A DNA stretch of 64,000 nt, taken from NCBI RefSeq assembly GCF_003952225.1, contig NZ_CP034437.1, forward strand, positions 6,062,001 to 6,126,000. Direction: 5' to 3'. The notes beneath the pieces were generated by a model. That model was not told where the DNA came from and did no database searches. It was given only the letters and a program-made list of their open reading frames with translations. Position numbers and translations under genes: made by a program. The DNA comes from Paenibacillus albus (GTDB taxonomy: Bacteria > Bacillota > Bacilli > Paenibacillales > Paenibacillaceae). This document shows, piece after piece, positions 33,456-42,820 of this stretch (position 1 is its first letter; every line of letters starts with the position of its first letter).

Positions 33456-35507
33456 CTACAGATCAAACGGTGGTTCTGCCGGCTGCTTCATCGGATCTAG
33501 CCAGCTCTCGACAATGATGCTTCCACTTAGCTCCGCTTGCAGCATTTGCAGCAGATCCGGAATGTCGAAGGCAAGCAGCAGCCCTGGGACGATAATGCCT
33601 GCATCGTACTTGTGCTGCTCCGCTTCCGCGAATGCTCGGAAGCTGGCAAGCAGCCCTGCAGCATGCAGGCTGTGAATGCTGTGGCCGCCACTTAACACGG
33701 CGGCGGCATAGAGGGCTGTGAGGGCATGCTCCTCCTGCCCGCACAATGTCACTTCCGCCCGTTCGAAGCCGGGCGTCTGCTTCAAGCTGCCGATGGCTGC
33801 GAGTACATCCGTTACTCGCAGCCCTTGCAGCGACTGGCCGAGCATGCGGACGTTATAGCCGCTCGCCAGTTCAGGCCCAAACATGCCGAACGTGCAGCCT
33901 GGCTCCAGTGCAGCCGGTCCAGTCCCTCGCGGGTGAACGATAAGCACGGCGTCATAGCCGGAATTCTTGGCGCGCGCAAGCTCCGCTTCGTTCATGCCGC
34001 CGATCGCGATGCAGATCCGCTGGAGTTCGCCAGATTCAGCGGCGCTCCAACGATGAAGCGCTCCCGTGATGATCATCCCGCTCTCGGACTCGAACGCGAT
34101 ACTTCCGTTCTGATCAGGCTCTAACGGCGAGTACTTCAGCTCACTCTCTGTATTCAGCTGCAGCAAGCCGTTCAACCGCTCCCTTACCTCTGCCCCATTC
34201 TGCACAGACCGCTGCATCACGGGTAAGCTCCCCACTTTCTTTCGAACAATATCAAGCAGCGAGCCGCTTGCAAGGGCTGATTCGTCGCCGCTGCCATCTA
34301 CCGTCAAGCATAGCAGCTCCGTCTCCGAAGGCAGCCGAGCATAATCTACTCCATTCTCCGAGTTCCATTGAACCTCGAACGTACGGCAGAAAAACTGCAG
34401 CACCTGCTCCCGCATCTCCTTCCAGAAGCCGTGACCTTTCATAACCACATGCAGCTCAAGCTGCTCCTCCGCATCAAGCAGCCGGTACAGCTTCTTCGCT
34501 TCGATGAAGGCATCGCGCACACCGTCGATTGGGAAGAAATCGAACATCGCAGCGCCGATATGATAAGGCTTCGGAGCCGCTGCCGTTACCAAATCGCTGT
34601 GATCGAGTCCGCGCTCCATGAAGCCGGGTAAGCATTGCTCCGCATCCTGCGCCATAAGACGGTATAGCATCGAACGCAGCTCAGTAATGTAACAGCAAGG
34701 CGCAACCGCTTTTACCCGATCGTCATATGCGCCCATATACGCCGACATCGTGCCGCCGCCTGAATTGCCGGTCACGCCGACGCGCGCGCTGTCTACCTCC
34801 GGCCTTGCCAGCATATACGTCAACGCTGCAATGTTGTCCTGCATCATATAAGCGCCGAGATGCTCGCCGAGCAGACTCAGCTTCTGGTCGAGGAAACAGT
34901 GCGCTGCGACCGGGTCCAGCCAAGCACTATTGCTTTCGCTGCTTTCGTTGCCTTCACCCTCTTCCACTCCCCGCACCCGCCGCTCGCCCTGCCCGACAGG
35001 GTCGAACGTCAATACGCAGAAGCCGCTCGTCACCGCTTCGACGCAGAACGATACATAAGTCACATGCGCTTTGCCCTCATTCGAATGCCCGCACAAGAGC
35101 AGCAATGCCGGCAGCTGCTTATCATCTCCGCCGTCGCCGCGCTTCTTCGGATAATAAAAGCTGCCTGTGGCATAGATCCCGGGCATCGTCTCGATACAAA
35201 CCTTATCGATTAAGTAGCTTCCAAAGTCCAATGTCCCCGTCACATAAGCGTTCGTACAGCCGGCTGGCAGCTGACCCACCGATTCGCGAAATGCCTCTAG
35301 AACCTTCGCCTGATAATCCATCGCCGCCGCTTTATCGTTCACCTGCCGAAGCGCCGTCTTGCGCCTGACCAAATATTCCGTATTCCGCTTATCCAAATAC
35401 CGGCGGAATGGATGCGAGTGAAACCGCTCCATATCGGGATAGTCCTCGATATAGGACAGCTCCCGTCTCCGATTCGCCTGCTCTTCTTGCAAGGAGTAAT
35501 TACGCAT
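33456..35507 (-). CDS. Large alpha/beta hydrolase (acetylxylan-esterase or dienelactone-hydrolase-like)
   Basis: A 683-residue cytoplasmic protein with no signal peptide. The first half is an alpha/beta hydrolase: LLLLCGHSNEGKAH (oxyanion region), CVLTFDPVGQGERR, nucleophile elbow VGVTGNSGGGTMSAYMG near residue 257, and HVVMKGHGFWKEM with the likely catalytic histidine near 390. The last ~250 residues read as a second hydrolase-like fold (VLIVHPRGTGPAAL, HALTALYAAAVLSGG) with no obvious Gly-x-Ser-x-Gly, probably non-catalytic. GAAAGGAGA precedes the ATG at 35507. Members are annotated as esterase or peptidase; substrate unknown, de-esterification of a carbohydrate fits the context. Confidence 0.78.
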   Translation of the reverse strand: MRNYSLQEEQANRRRELSYIEDYPDMERFHSHPFRRYLDKRNTEYLVRRKTALRQVNDKAAAMDYQAKVLEAFRESVGQLPAGCTNAYVTGTLDFGSYLIDKVCIETMPGIYATGSFYYPKKRGDGGDDKQLPALLLLCGHSNEGKAHVTYVSFCVEAVTSGFCVLTFDPVGQGERRVRGVEEGEGNESSESNSAWLDPVAAHCFLDQKLSLLGEHLGAYMMQDNIAALTYMLARPEVDSARVGVTGNSGGGTMSAYMGAYDDRVKAVAPCCYITELRSMLYRLMAQDAEQCLPGFMERGLDHSDLVTAAAPKPYHIGAAMFDFFPIDGVRDAFIEAKKLYRLLDAEEQLELHVVMKGHGFWKEMREQVLQFFCRTFEVQWNSENGVDYARLPSETELLCLTVDGSGDESALASGSLLDIVRKKVGSLPVMQRSVQNGAEVRERLNGLLQLNTESELKYSPLEPDQNGSIAFESESGMIITGALHRWSAAESGELQRICIAIGGMNEAELARAKNSGYDAVLIVHPRGTGPAALEPGCTFGMFGPELASGYNVRMLGQSLQGLRVTDVLAAIGSLKQTPGFERAEVTLCGQEEHALTALYAAAVLSGGHSIHSLHAAGLLASFRAFAEAEQHKYDAGIIVPGLLLAFDIPDLLQMLQAELSGSIIVESWLDPMKQPAEPPFDL

Positions 35508-35568
35508 AGAATCTCCTTTCAGCTTGTTATAAACTATTAACAGTAATGGAAATCGAAGGGAGCACAAT

Positions 35569-36288
35569 ATGATGCCTATTAAACTCATCCTATTCGATCT
35601 GGATGATACGCTATTACATTTTGACGACTATTGGGAAATTAGCGTGAAGGAAGTACTCAGCAATCACTTCTACACGAAAGAGATGAATGTGAACGAGCTA
35701 TACGGTGTCTTTGAACAGGTCAATCAAGGCATGATCGAGAAATTGGACAGCGGCCAAGTGACCATTGATGAATTCCGCATACAACGATTCGTCCGCACGA
35801 TGGAGCAAGTCGGGAAGCATGCAGATGAAGAGCTGGCAATCAGCTTCGAGAATCTCTACCAATCCATAAGCAAGAGATATATGAAACCCAATGTGCTGAC
35901 AAAGCAGCTCGTCACTGAGCTCAGCAACCACTATCAGCTTGGCGTTCTGACAAACGGCAGCAGAGATTGGCAGCTATCCAAGCTCGATGCCATCGAGCTC
36001 ATTGACGTCATACCGCCAGAGCATATTTTCATATCCGGCGAGATCGGCCATGAGAAGCCAAATCCCGAAATCTATCAGCATGTGATCAGATCGGCTGCCC
36101 TATCACCAGAGCAAGTACTCGTCGTCGGCGACTCTTGGAAGAATGATATTGAAGGGCCTATCCGGCAAGGATTCCAAGCCATCTGGTTGAATTGCAAAAA
36201 CAAGCAGCTCCCCGAAGCGCCGCTGCCACTAGCAATTATTACGGAATTAGAAGAGCTGCGCGCGATTCTGCTGCCACAGCAGGTTTAA
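35569..36288 (+). CDS. HAD family hydrolase, YjjG-like
   Basis: A 239-residue phosphatase of the haloacid dehalogenase superfamily. Motif I FDLDDTLLHFDD near residue 9, motif II VLTNGSRDWQ near 125, the lysine in IGHEKPNPEIYQ near 162 and motif III VLVVGDSWKNDIEGP near 186 are intact. The cap insertion between motif I and II is helical (C1 cap), as in YjjG nucleotidases and phosphoglycolate phosphatases. Substrate uncertain. Divergent from the hydrolase gene with a 61-base gap. Confidence 0.87.
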   Translation: MMPIKLILFDLDDTLLHFDDYWEISVKEVLSNHFYTKEMNVNELYGVFEQVNQGMIEKLDSGQVTIDEFRIQRFVRTMEQVGKHADEELAISFENLYQSISKRYMKPNVLTKQLVTELSNHYQLGVLTNGSRDWQLSKLDAIELIDVIPPEHIFISGEIGHEKPNPEIYQHVIRSAALSPEQVLVVGDSWKNDIEGPIRQGFQAIWLNCKNKQLPEAPLPLAIITELEELRAILLPQQV

Positions 36289-36297
36289 AATAAAGAA

Positions 36298-36325
36298 GGA
36301 GAGAGAGTCGCCTTCGTCTCTCTCC
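36298..36325. terminator. Hairpin terminator between HAD and solute-binding genes
   Basis: GGAGAGAGA and TCTCTCTCC pair around a 10-base loop. The T-rich tail (CTTCTTTATTT) is on the minus strand, so it mainly serves the transporter operon. Confidence 0.75.
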
Positions 36326-36341
36326 CCTCCTCCTTACTCAC

Positions 36342-38000
36342 CTATTTCCATTCGCCCGCGATACCGTCTTTATCAAGCAATTGGTTCACCTGGTCGATAA
36401 TATCCTGGCCGCCTTTGCTCAAGTACTCCTGGACCATCTTATCCCAGTCCTCAATCGATTCCTGGCCAACGATCATCTTGGTCGTATGCTCGGCAACCGT
36501 CTGATCGAGCTCGGATACCTTCGCATACAGCAAGTCGGAATGTACGCGGTTGACCGGATCTAGATACGTCTTCGTATTCTTCAGCAGATCGACCGCCGAC
36601 TGTACGAAGCTCTTCGTGAACGGATCCTGCAGCACCATCGCTGGCTGCGTATCTTCATCTGTTGGAGCCCAGTAACGAATACCGAGGTACGTCTCCGGCA
36701 TTTCGCTGAACGCGCCGTCAATGTCAAGAGCAACGCCGTTCTCCATGTTGTAGCCTTTACCGACGCCGCCGTGCTGCCAGTCAAACTCCGGATTCTGATC
36801 GTTGCGTTGATCGACCGGAATGAACGTCATGAAGTAATTGATCATTTCGAGAATACGATCGATTTTGTCCGGATCATCTTTCAAATTCGCGTTCAAGCTG
36901 TGCAATTCATAATAGCCCGGCAAGCCAGTAAAGCCCTGCTGCCCGTCGTCTTGCGTGAACGGAGGAATAACGGCTAGCTCTGCTGTTGGATTCGTTTCCT
37001 TCAGCTGCTTGAAGCGCGTTTCGGAAATATCATACGGCTGCTCGTAGTAGATGCCGATCTTGCCGGCGAAGAAATCTTTGCGAGCGTCCGCCGACTTCGT
37101 GACCGCCCAGTCTTTGCTGATCGCGCCTTCTTTGTACAAGTCGCGCAGCAATGTCACCTGCTTCTTGAAGCCCTCGGAGATATTGCCCGGAATGAGCTGG
37201 CCTTTGTCATTCTTGTTATACCAGCCGCTGTCCCACTCCGCTCCCATCCACGCACCGTACACGATTGATTTCGCAAGGCCCAAACCTAGCGTATCATTCT
37301 TGCCATCCTTGTCCGGATCGTTCTTCGCGAAGGCAATCGCCACTTTCTTCAGCTCGTCGTAGCTCGTCGGCATCGACAGACCGAGATTGTCGAGCCAGTC
37401 TTTGCGGATGATCGGCTTCTTGCCGTACTTAGCAGGGAAGTAGTTCGGAATGGCGTAGATCTTGCCATCAACGGTGACCGCATCCCATACACTCTTAGGT
37501 ATATTCTTAATTGCATCATACTTGTCGATGTAGTCGTTCAGCGGCAGGAACGCGCCTTGCTTCGCCCACTTCACGAAGTTGGCATCGACGCCCTCCATAC
37601 CGATCATATCCGGCAGATCGCCGGCAGCCATAACGACTGGGAGCTTATTCGCATATTCGTCATACGGCACGAACTGCGATTTCAGATCGACGTTGAACTT
37701 TTCATTGATCATTTTCGCACCGTTGCCTGCTGGATCTGGAAGTGGACTTGCCCAGGTGCCTTGAATACTGGAAATTTCGAGCTTCTTGTCTGTCGTGGTC
37801 GCTGCTGCATTATCTGTAGTTGTATTCGTGGTCGTATTTGCATTCGTCTTGTTCGTGGTCGTGTTGCTGGAGTCGGTCGTTTCCGCATTGTTCGTGCTTG
37901 CCGTATTGCTCTCGGAATTATTGTTCGAGCCCCCGCAGCCGGCAAGCCCTGTTACTAGACATAGTGCTGCGAACAGTGTAACGATCTTGTTCGTTTTCAT
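36342..38000 (-). CDS. Sugar ABC transporter substrate-binding lipoprotein
   Basis: A 552-residue extracellular binding protein of the LplA/LipO type. Lipoprotein signal peptide with lipobox LAGC, Cys22, follows MKTNKIVTLFAALCLVTG. A ~45-residue Asn/Thr/Ser linker comes next, then the binding domain (DLPDMIGMEGVDANFVKWAKQGAFLPL pattern, PNYFPAKYGKKPIIRKDWLDNLGL). GGAGGGG precedes the ATG at 38000. It is the last gene of a TIM barrel / permease / permease / binding-protein operon. Relatives take up oligosaccharides from plant or bacterial polysaccharides. No ATPase gene is in the operon. Confidence 0.9.
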   Translation of the reverse strand: MKTNKIVTLFAALCLVTGLAGCGGSNNNSESNTASTNNAETTDSSNTTTNKTNANTTTNTTTDNAAATTTDKKLEISSIQGTWASPLPDPAGNGAKMINEKFNVDLKSQFVPYDEYANKLPVVMAAGDLPDMIGMEGVDANFVKWAKQGAFLPLNDYIDKYDAIKNIPKSVWDAVTVDGKIYAIPNYFPAKYGKKPIIRKDWLDNLGLSMPTSYDELKKVAIAFAKNDPDKDGKNDTLGLGLAKSIVYGAWMGAEWDSGWYNKNDKGQLIPGNISEGFKKQVTLLRDLYKEGAISKDWAVTKSADARKDFFAGKIGIYYEQPYDISETRFKQLKETNPTAELAVIPPFTQDDGQQGFTGLPGYYELHSLNANLKDDPDKIDRILEMINYFMTFIPVDQRNDQNPEFDWQHGGVGKGYNMENGVALDIDGAFSEMPETYLGIRYWAPTDEDTQPAMVLQDPFTKSFVQSAVDLLKNTKTYLDPVNRVHSDLLYAKVSELDQTVAEHTTKMIVGQESIEDWDKMVQEYLSKGGQDIIDQVNQLLDKDGIAGEWK

Positions 38001-38067
38001 GTTTAGCCCCTCCCTATTGTCCACCTTAATGGTATGCCGAATCTGGACGCGATTACAATGCTGCTTT

Positions 38068-38955
38068 TTAACCCTTTACCGATCCCAGCATCACCCCCTT
38101 GGCAAAATGTTTTTGCAGAAACGGATACACAATCAGAATCGGAATCGTCGCCAAAATAATCGCGGCCATCCCAATCGTCTCCGGTGGCGGCAGATGCGCA
38201 CTTCTCGCAGCTTCACGAGCGGCACTGGCAAGGGTATTGGTCGTATCGTCGAGGATTACGATTTGCCGCAAAATAACCTGGACCGTCCATTTGGACGGAT
38301 CGTTCAAATAGAGAATGGCTGTGAAATACGTGTTCCACTGCCCGACCGCATAGAAGAGTCCGAAAGCGGCAAGCGCAGGCTTAGAGAGCGGAAGAATAAT
38401 GCGCGTGTAGATCTGCAGATCGTTCGCACCGTCGATTACGGCTGCTTCATGCAGCTCTTCGGGAATGCTCAGGAAGAACTGGCGCATAACGATCAAGTTG
38501 AAGGCGCTGATTGCATCGGGAATGATGAGCGACCAGTAGGAATCGATGAGACCCGTTGCTTTGACGATCAGATACGTAGGAATCATGCCAGCACCGAAGA
38601 TGAAGGTAAACAAGACGAGGAAGAGATAGAATCGCTGTCCCCACAGCTTGCGAATGAGCGCGAAAGCCATGGTGGAGGTAAGCAGCAGGCTCACGATGGA
38701 GCCGACAACGGTAATGTACACGGTCACGCCGATAGAGCGAATGAACTCCTTGGAGTCGAAGATGAACCGGTACGCATCCAGCACCCATGCTTTCGGGAAC
38801 AGGAGAAAGTCGGTATTCACGAACTCTTCATAGGAAGAGAAGGAGACCGCGGTAATGTAATAGAACGGAAACAGCATCACAAGCGACAACAGCAGCAGCA
38901 GAAACAGGTTGATTCCATCGGTGATCCGATCCGCCAAGGTACGTTTAATCGGCAT
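38068..38955 (-). CDS. Sugar ABC transporter permease, LplC/YtcP type
   Basis: A 295-residue inner-membrane permease with six spans and the EAA loop that contacts the ATPase (EELHEAAVIDGANDLQIYTRIILPLSKPAL) near residue 185. The N-terminus DRITDGINLFLLLLLSLVMLFPF is typical of YtcP. The chosen ATG at 38955 fits homologues; an upstream GTG or longer start is less likely. Immediately downstream of the other permease (22 bases). Confidence 0.9.
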   Translation of the reverse strand: MPIKRTLADRITDGINLFLLLLLSLVMLFPFYYITAVSFSSYEEFVNTDFLLFPKAWVLDAYRFIFDSKEFIRSIGVTVYITVVGSIVSLLLTSTMAFALIRKLWGQRFYLFLVLFTFIFGAGMIPTYLIVKATGLIDSYWSLIIPDAISAFNLIVMRQFFLSIPEELHEAAVIDGANDLQIYTRIILPLSKPALAAFGLFYAVGQWNTYFTAILYLNDPSKWTVQVILRQIVILDDTTNTLASAAREAARSAHLPPPETIGMAAIILATIPILIVYPFLQKHFAKGVMLGSVKG

Positions 38956-38977
38956 AGCTCGCTTCACCCCTTCCTGA

Positions 38978-39952
38978 TTAGAATACGCCTTCTTCTCCGA
39001 ACTTCTTGGCAAACCGGTTCACGCCGACGATGAGCACCAAGCCGACAACTCCTTTGAACAATCCGACTGCCGTACCGAAGCTGAAGTCCGACTGTTGGAT
39101 CCCTTTGAAATAAACGAAGGTGTCGAGCACGTTGCCGACGTCCATCGTGAACGGATTCAGCATCAGGAAGATTTGGGTAAAGCCGGAATCAAGCACGCTG
39201 CCAAGCCGTAAAATCAATAGAATAATAATCGTGCCCCGAATGGCTGGGAGCGTAATATGCCAAATTTGACGCCACCGGCTCGCACCGTCCACAATCGCCG
39301 CTTCATACAGGGTCGGATTAACACCAGCGAGTGCCGCGAGGAAGATGATCGTTCCCCAGCCAGCTTCCTTCCAGATGACTTCGAGCACGATGAGCGGCAT
39401 GAACCAGCCAGGCTCTTGAAGAAATTGAATGGAGTCCATCCCGAATGCAAGGCTCAGCCCTTTGTTAACGATGCCTTCCGTCTTCAAGAAGATCGTCACA
39501 ATACCGATGACCACGACCCATGAGAGAAAATGAGGCAAATAGACGACCGATTGAATGAGCCGCTTCAATCGCTGATTTCGCACTTCGTTCAGCATGAGCG
39601 CCAGAACGATAGGTATTGGAAAAGCGAATGCGATTTGCAGCAAGGAGAGCCACAGCGTGTTTCCGATGACTCTGATCACTTCCGCATCCTCGAAGATGCG
39701 GGCAAAATGCTTGAAGCCTACCCAGTCGCTGTGCAGAAAGCCTCTGAACGGACTGTAATCCTCGAAGGCGATAATGTTGCCGAGCATCGGGACGTAGCGG
39801 AACCAGATAAAGAACACAAGACCCGGAAGCAGCAGCAGAAATCCGTAGCGTTCCCGGTATAATCGGGTGGCAAGCGATCTGGTCGGCGCTTTCGCCTTGA
39901 CGTTAGCCGACTTGTTGCTGGCTTCGGGCGATAGTGGTGTTGTTACTGCCAT
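38978..39952 (-). CDS. Sugar ABC transporter permease, LplB/YteP type
   Basis: A 324-residue permease with a ~30-residue cytosolic leader, then RYGFLLLLPGLVFFIWFRYVPMLG and EDYSPFRGF, the usual LplB/YteP opening. The EAA loop is NPTLYEAAIVDGASRWRQIWHITLPAIRG near residue 225. AGGAGGGG precedes the ATG. Pairs with the following LplC-type permease to form the channel. Typically energised in Bacillales by a shared MsmX-type ATPase encoded elsewhere. Confidence 0.9.
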   Translation of the reverse strand: MAVTTPLSPEASNKSANVKAKAPTRSLATRLYRERYGFLLLLPGLVFFIWFRYVPMLGNIIAFEDYSPFRGFLHSDWVGFKHFARIFEDAEVIRVIGNTLWLSLLQIAFAFPIPIVLALMLNEVRNQRLKRLIQSVVYLPHFLSWVVVIGIVTIFLKTEGIVNKGLSLAFGMDSIQFLQEPGWFMPLIVLEVIWKEAGWGTIIFLAALAGVNPTLYEAAIVDGASRWRQIWHITLPAIRGTIIILLILRLGSVLDSGFTQIFLMLNPFTMDVGNVLDTFVYFKGIQQSDFSFGTAVGLFKGVVGLVLIVGVNRFAKKFGEEGVF

Positions 39953-39971
39953 GCAGCTTCCCCTCCTTTGC

Positions 39972-40778
39972 CTATGGACTCTTGATATAGCGGATAAAAT
40001 GCGGCAGCGCGACCTCCGGCTCTTCTATGGAAGGAATCCAGCGTTTCTCCCACTCGAAGGATAGCCAGCCTTCATAGCCTCTCTCCGCCAGCAGCTGGAT
40101 ACATGCTTTAATGGGAACGTCGCCTTCACCGCACAGCGTCGTTGGTGCGTGCATGTCCGCACCGCGGGTATCCTTAATATGCGTGTGCTTGATGTAGCGC
40201 CCTAACCTTTCGTAGGTTAGCTCAAGCGGCTCTCCGTCTCCGTATTTATAGGGATTGTTAATGTCCCAGAGGACGCCGAATGCGCTGCTGCCAACCTGCT
40301 CGATAACGGCAAGCAATGTACGAGAATCGGAGAAATCGCCGTGCGTTTCCATTAAGACAGTAACGCCGGTATCCTCTGCATAACGGCTTACGGCTTGGAT
40401 ACCACGCGCTACCTGTGCAATCGTCTCTTCGCGATCGCGATCGTTTGGAATCGCATCCCCGAACACCCGGATATAAGGAACGCCAAGCTTTACCGCGAGG
40501 TCGACCGCTGCCTTCCCTTCTTCAATAGAAGTTTCATATTTCGCGAGATCGTGGAAGACGCAGGAGGTGTCGAGACTAATAATCTCGAGTCCATGGTCCC
40601 TCAGCTGCTGCTTAGACTGTTCAATGTTCTCCGGCAGAAACGGCGTGCAACGGTGAACCATCATCTCTTGCTCGATGCCGCGTATTTCGATGCCGTCATA
40701 CCCAAGCGCGGAAGCTTCTTCTAAAATCCGCTCCCAGCTCCAGGCCGGGCACGCTAGTGTGGAAAATGCTGCTTTCAT
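39972..40778 (-). CDS. Sugar-phosphate isomerase/epimerase-like TIM barrel
   Basis: A 268-residue xylose-isomerase-like TIM barrel: FSTLACPAWSWERILEEASALGYDGIEIRG at the start, LMETHGDFSD (metal Glu), VLWDINNPYKYG (metal Asp), KHTHIKDTRG (metal His) and WLSFEWEKRW (final Glu). The start is ATG 40778 with GGAGGCGAG upstream; the longer frame to 40850 has no ribosome site. First gene of the transport operon, divergent from the DUF4091 operon. It links uptake to an isomerisation or epimerisation step. Confidence 0.87.
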   Translation of the reverse strand: MKAAFSTLACPAWSWERILEEASALGYDGIEIRGIEQEMMVHRCTPFLPENIEQSKQQLRDHGLEIISLDTSCVFHDLAKYETSIEEGKAAVDLAVKLGVPYIRVFGDAIPNDRDREETIAQVARGIQAVSRYAEDTGVTVLMETHGDFSDSRTLLAVIEQVGSSAFGVLWDINNPYKYGDGEPLELTYERLGRYIKHTHIKDTRGADMHAPTTLCGEGDVPIKACIQLLAERGYEGWLSFEWEKRWIPSIEEPEVALPHFIRYIKSP

Positions 40779-40884
40779 CGCTCTCGCCTCCATCGTCACT
40801 CTTGCTGATTCAACTGTAATGGATGCCGGATGAGAATGAAATTGGACCATTTTTCACTCGTTCATCTATTTATCGCTGTCCGTA

Positions 40885-40937
40885 AAATTCGTGAAGAATT
40901 GAAAAAACTGACTAGGAACTTACGGTAAATTCGTGAA
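40885..40937. promoter_or_regulatory. Direct repeats in a divergent promoter region
   Basis: AAATTCGTGAA occurs at 40885-40895 and again at 40927-40937, 42 bases (four helical turns) apart, in the 243-base gap between the divergent transport and DUF4091 operons. A related inverted pair TTTCAC/GTGAAA is near 40957-40975. These look like binding sites of an AraC- or LacI-type regulator acting on both operons. Confidence 0.5.
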
Positions 40938-41021
40938 CCATGCGAAATTGCTACAATTTCACTTTGCCTCGTGAAAGCGCACAATGACTATAGCGGTTAA
41001 ATCAAAGGAGATGATCCGATT

Positions 41022-42800
41022 ATGGCGCTAGCGGTGTGGGCTGTGAATGACGGCGAGAAAGTGTTGAAGGAAGATCTGGCGAATCCGAATAAACGAGGGA
41101 ACAGCGTCTGGGACGGGAGCAAAGTTCAATTGTTCGGTGCGCGGAACGAGACGGTCGCGTTTCAAGTCATCGTTGAGGCTGGAGATGCGGAGGTTTCAAG
41201 CTCCCTCTATGTGGAGATGTCCGGGCTTGTCCATAACGAGCATCAGGATTGCCGGATTGAAAATGACATATCGTTTAATGGAGACGAGGCGAGTAATGTT
41301 GGCTTACGGATTGAAGTATTCACGCAGCACTATTTGTATGTTTCTCCTGACCTTAGCACGGCGCCTCAATGGTTCTATGAGGAGTCCGCACCTCCACTCC
41401 ATCAATCCGGTTGGATTCCGGATGCGCTTATTCCTGCTCATGCGAAGCCGCGGCTTGGCGGTCAGCCCGTTCGCTTAGGTGCGGGGTCGAACCAAGGTTT
41501 CTGGATTGATATTTATACGCCGCGCGATGCTGCGCTGAAGGCGGGGACTTACCTTGGAACGGTTACGGTGCGGGACGGTGAGGTGCTAGTCGCTGAGCTG
41601 CCGGTGGAGCTTACGCTGTATGATTTTGCGCTGCCGGATGAGAATCACTCGGTCACTTTCGTCTACGCGAACGACGTTTCGGAGTACTACCCTGACGTCC
41701 CGGACATTCGGGATCGGTTTCGCCGGATGGCGCATCGCCACCGCTTCGATCTCGTCGGCTCCGATGTTCACGGCCAGAAGTTCGATGCTGAGGCGCTGGA
41801 GCAGTATGCGCCGTACTTGAACGGCTCCTTCTTCACGAAAGAGAACGGCTATGAAGGTCCCGGCGAGCATGTCGGTGAAGGCGTGTTTCCGATTGGCATG
41901 TACGGCGCTAAAGTACTCGGAAGCGAGCCGGAAGAGATGCAGCGCGAAGCGGATAAGTGGGTGGAGTACTTCGAAGGGCTGAACTGGCCCGGCAGTTATT
42001 TCTGCTATCTGATTGACGAACCGCTCCCGGCAAAATATGAATGGATTCGCGAGCAAGCTGGTATTGTGCATGGATCAGCCGGAGTCGGCAAAAGGCTTCC
42101 GCTGCTCACGACGCGCCGCTATACGCCGGAGATCGAGGATGCGATCGATATCTGGTGCGCGCACAAGATTGATGGCGAATCTATGGCGTATTGCCGGTCG
42201 AGCGGCGACAAGCTGTGGTTTTATAACGGCTACCGTCCTTATCACGGTTCGTTGATATTGGAAGCGGAAGCCGTCGATATGCGTGTGAATTCGTGGCTGC
42301 GGTACCGCTATGGCGTAGAAGGGTATTTCGTCTGGCACGGCACGCATTGGCGGCATAACCATCAAGGTCCGCGGGGGCGTTGGAATCAGAACGTCTACAG
42401 CTATGCAGTTACGTTCATGTACGTCGCGAAGAATGAAGATGCCTATTACGGAGACGACGGCGTTCATTTCGGCAATGGCGACGGCCTCTTGTTCTATCCC
42501 GGCCGCGAGCCGTTCTTCCGCGAGCAGGATCGTGGTATTGACGGGCCGATCAGCTCGATCCGGATGAAGAATCTGCGCCGCGGCATTCAGGATTATGAGT
42601 ATTTGTGGCTGGCGGCACAGCGCGGATTGGCTGCTGAGGCGGACGCGATTGCACGCGAAGCGGTTCCGAGCGGCATGCATGAAACGGTTGCGGGCGGGAA
42701 AGCTTCTTGGTCCTCTAGTGGCAGCAAGTGGGATGAGTACCGTAGGAAGGCGGCGGAGCTGATTGTCGGTGTTTCGGTGGGAGCAAAGGATAACGTTTAG
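41022..42800 (+). CDS. DUF4091 domain protein, putative glycoside-hydrolase-like
   Basis: A 592-residue protein without signal peptide. The N-terminal ~200 residues are beta-sandwich-like (VQLFGARNETVAFQVIV, GSNQGFWIDIYTPRDA, GTVTVRDGEVLVAELPVELTLYDF); the rest matches DUF4091, with a TIM-barrel-like core (GSYFCYLIDEPLP, WLRYRYGVEGYFVWHGTHWRHN, DGLLFYPGREP, SSIRMKNLRRGIQDYEYLWL). The IDEP Asp-Glu pair is a candidate catalytic site. GGAG precedes the ATG. It heads an operon with two PfkB kinases and faces the sugar transporter, so it may act on an imported glycoside; activity is unproven for the family. Confidence 0.85.
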   Translation: MALAVWAVNDGEKVLKEDLANPNKRGNSVWDGSKVQLFGARNETVAFQVIVEAGDAEVSSSLYVEMSGLVHNEHQDCRIENDISFNGDEASNVGLRIEVFTQHYLYVSPDLSTAPQWFYEESAPPLHQSGWIPDALIPAHAKPRLGGQPVRLGAGSNQGFWIDIYTPRDAALKAGTYLGTVTVRDGEVLVAELPVELTLYDFALPDENHSVTFVYANDVSEYYPDVPDIRDRFRRMAHRHRFDLVGSDVHGQKFDAEALEQYAPYLNGSFFTKENGYEGPGEHVGEGVFPIGMYGAKVLGSEPEEMQREADKWVEYFEGLNWPGSYFCYLIDEPLPAKYEWIREQAGIVHGSAGVGKRLPLLTTRRYTPEIEDAIDIWCAHKIDGESMAYCRSSGDKLWFYNGYRPYHGSLILEAEAVDMRVNSWLRYRYGVEGYFVWHGTHWRHNHQGPRGRWNQNVYSYAVTFMYVAKNEDAYYGDDGVHFGNGDGLLFYPGREPFFREQDRGIDGPISSIRMKNLRRGIQDYEYLWLAAQRGLAAEADAIAREAVPSGMHETVAGGKASWSSSGSKWDEYRRKAAELIVGVSVGAKDNV

Positions 42801-42820
42801 GATCGGGGGCGGCCGTTAAC

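Noticed and set aside
37786-39033. 415-codon plus-strand frame across binding-protein and permease genes
   Set aside because: Antisense to clear ABC transporter genes and spans their intergenic gap.
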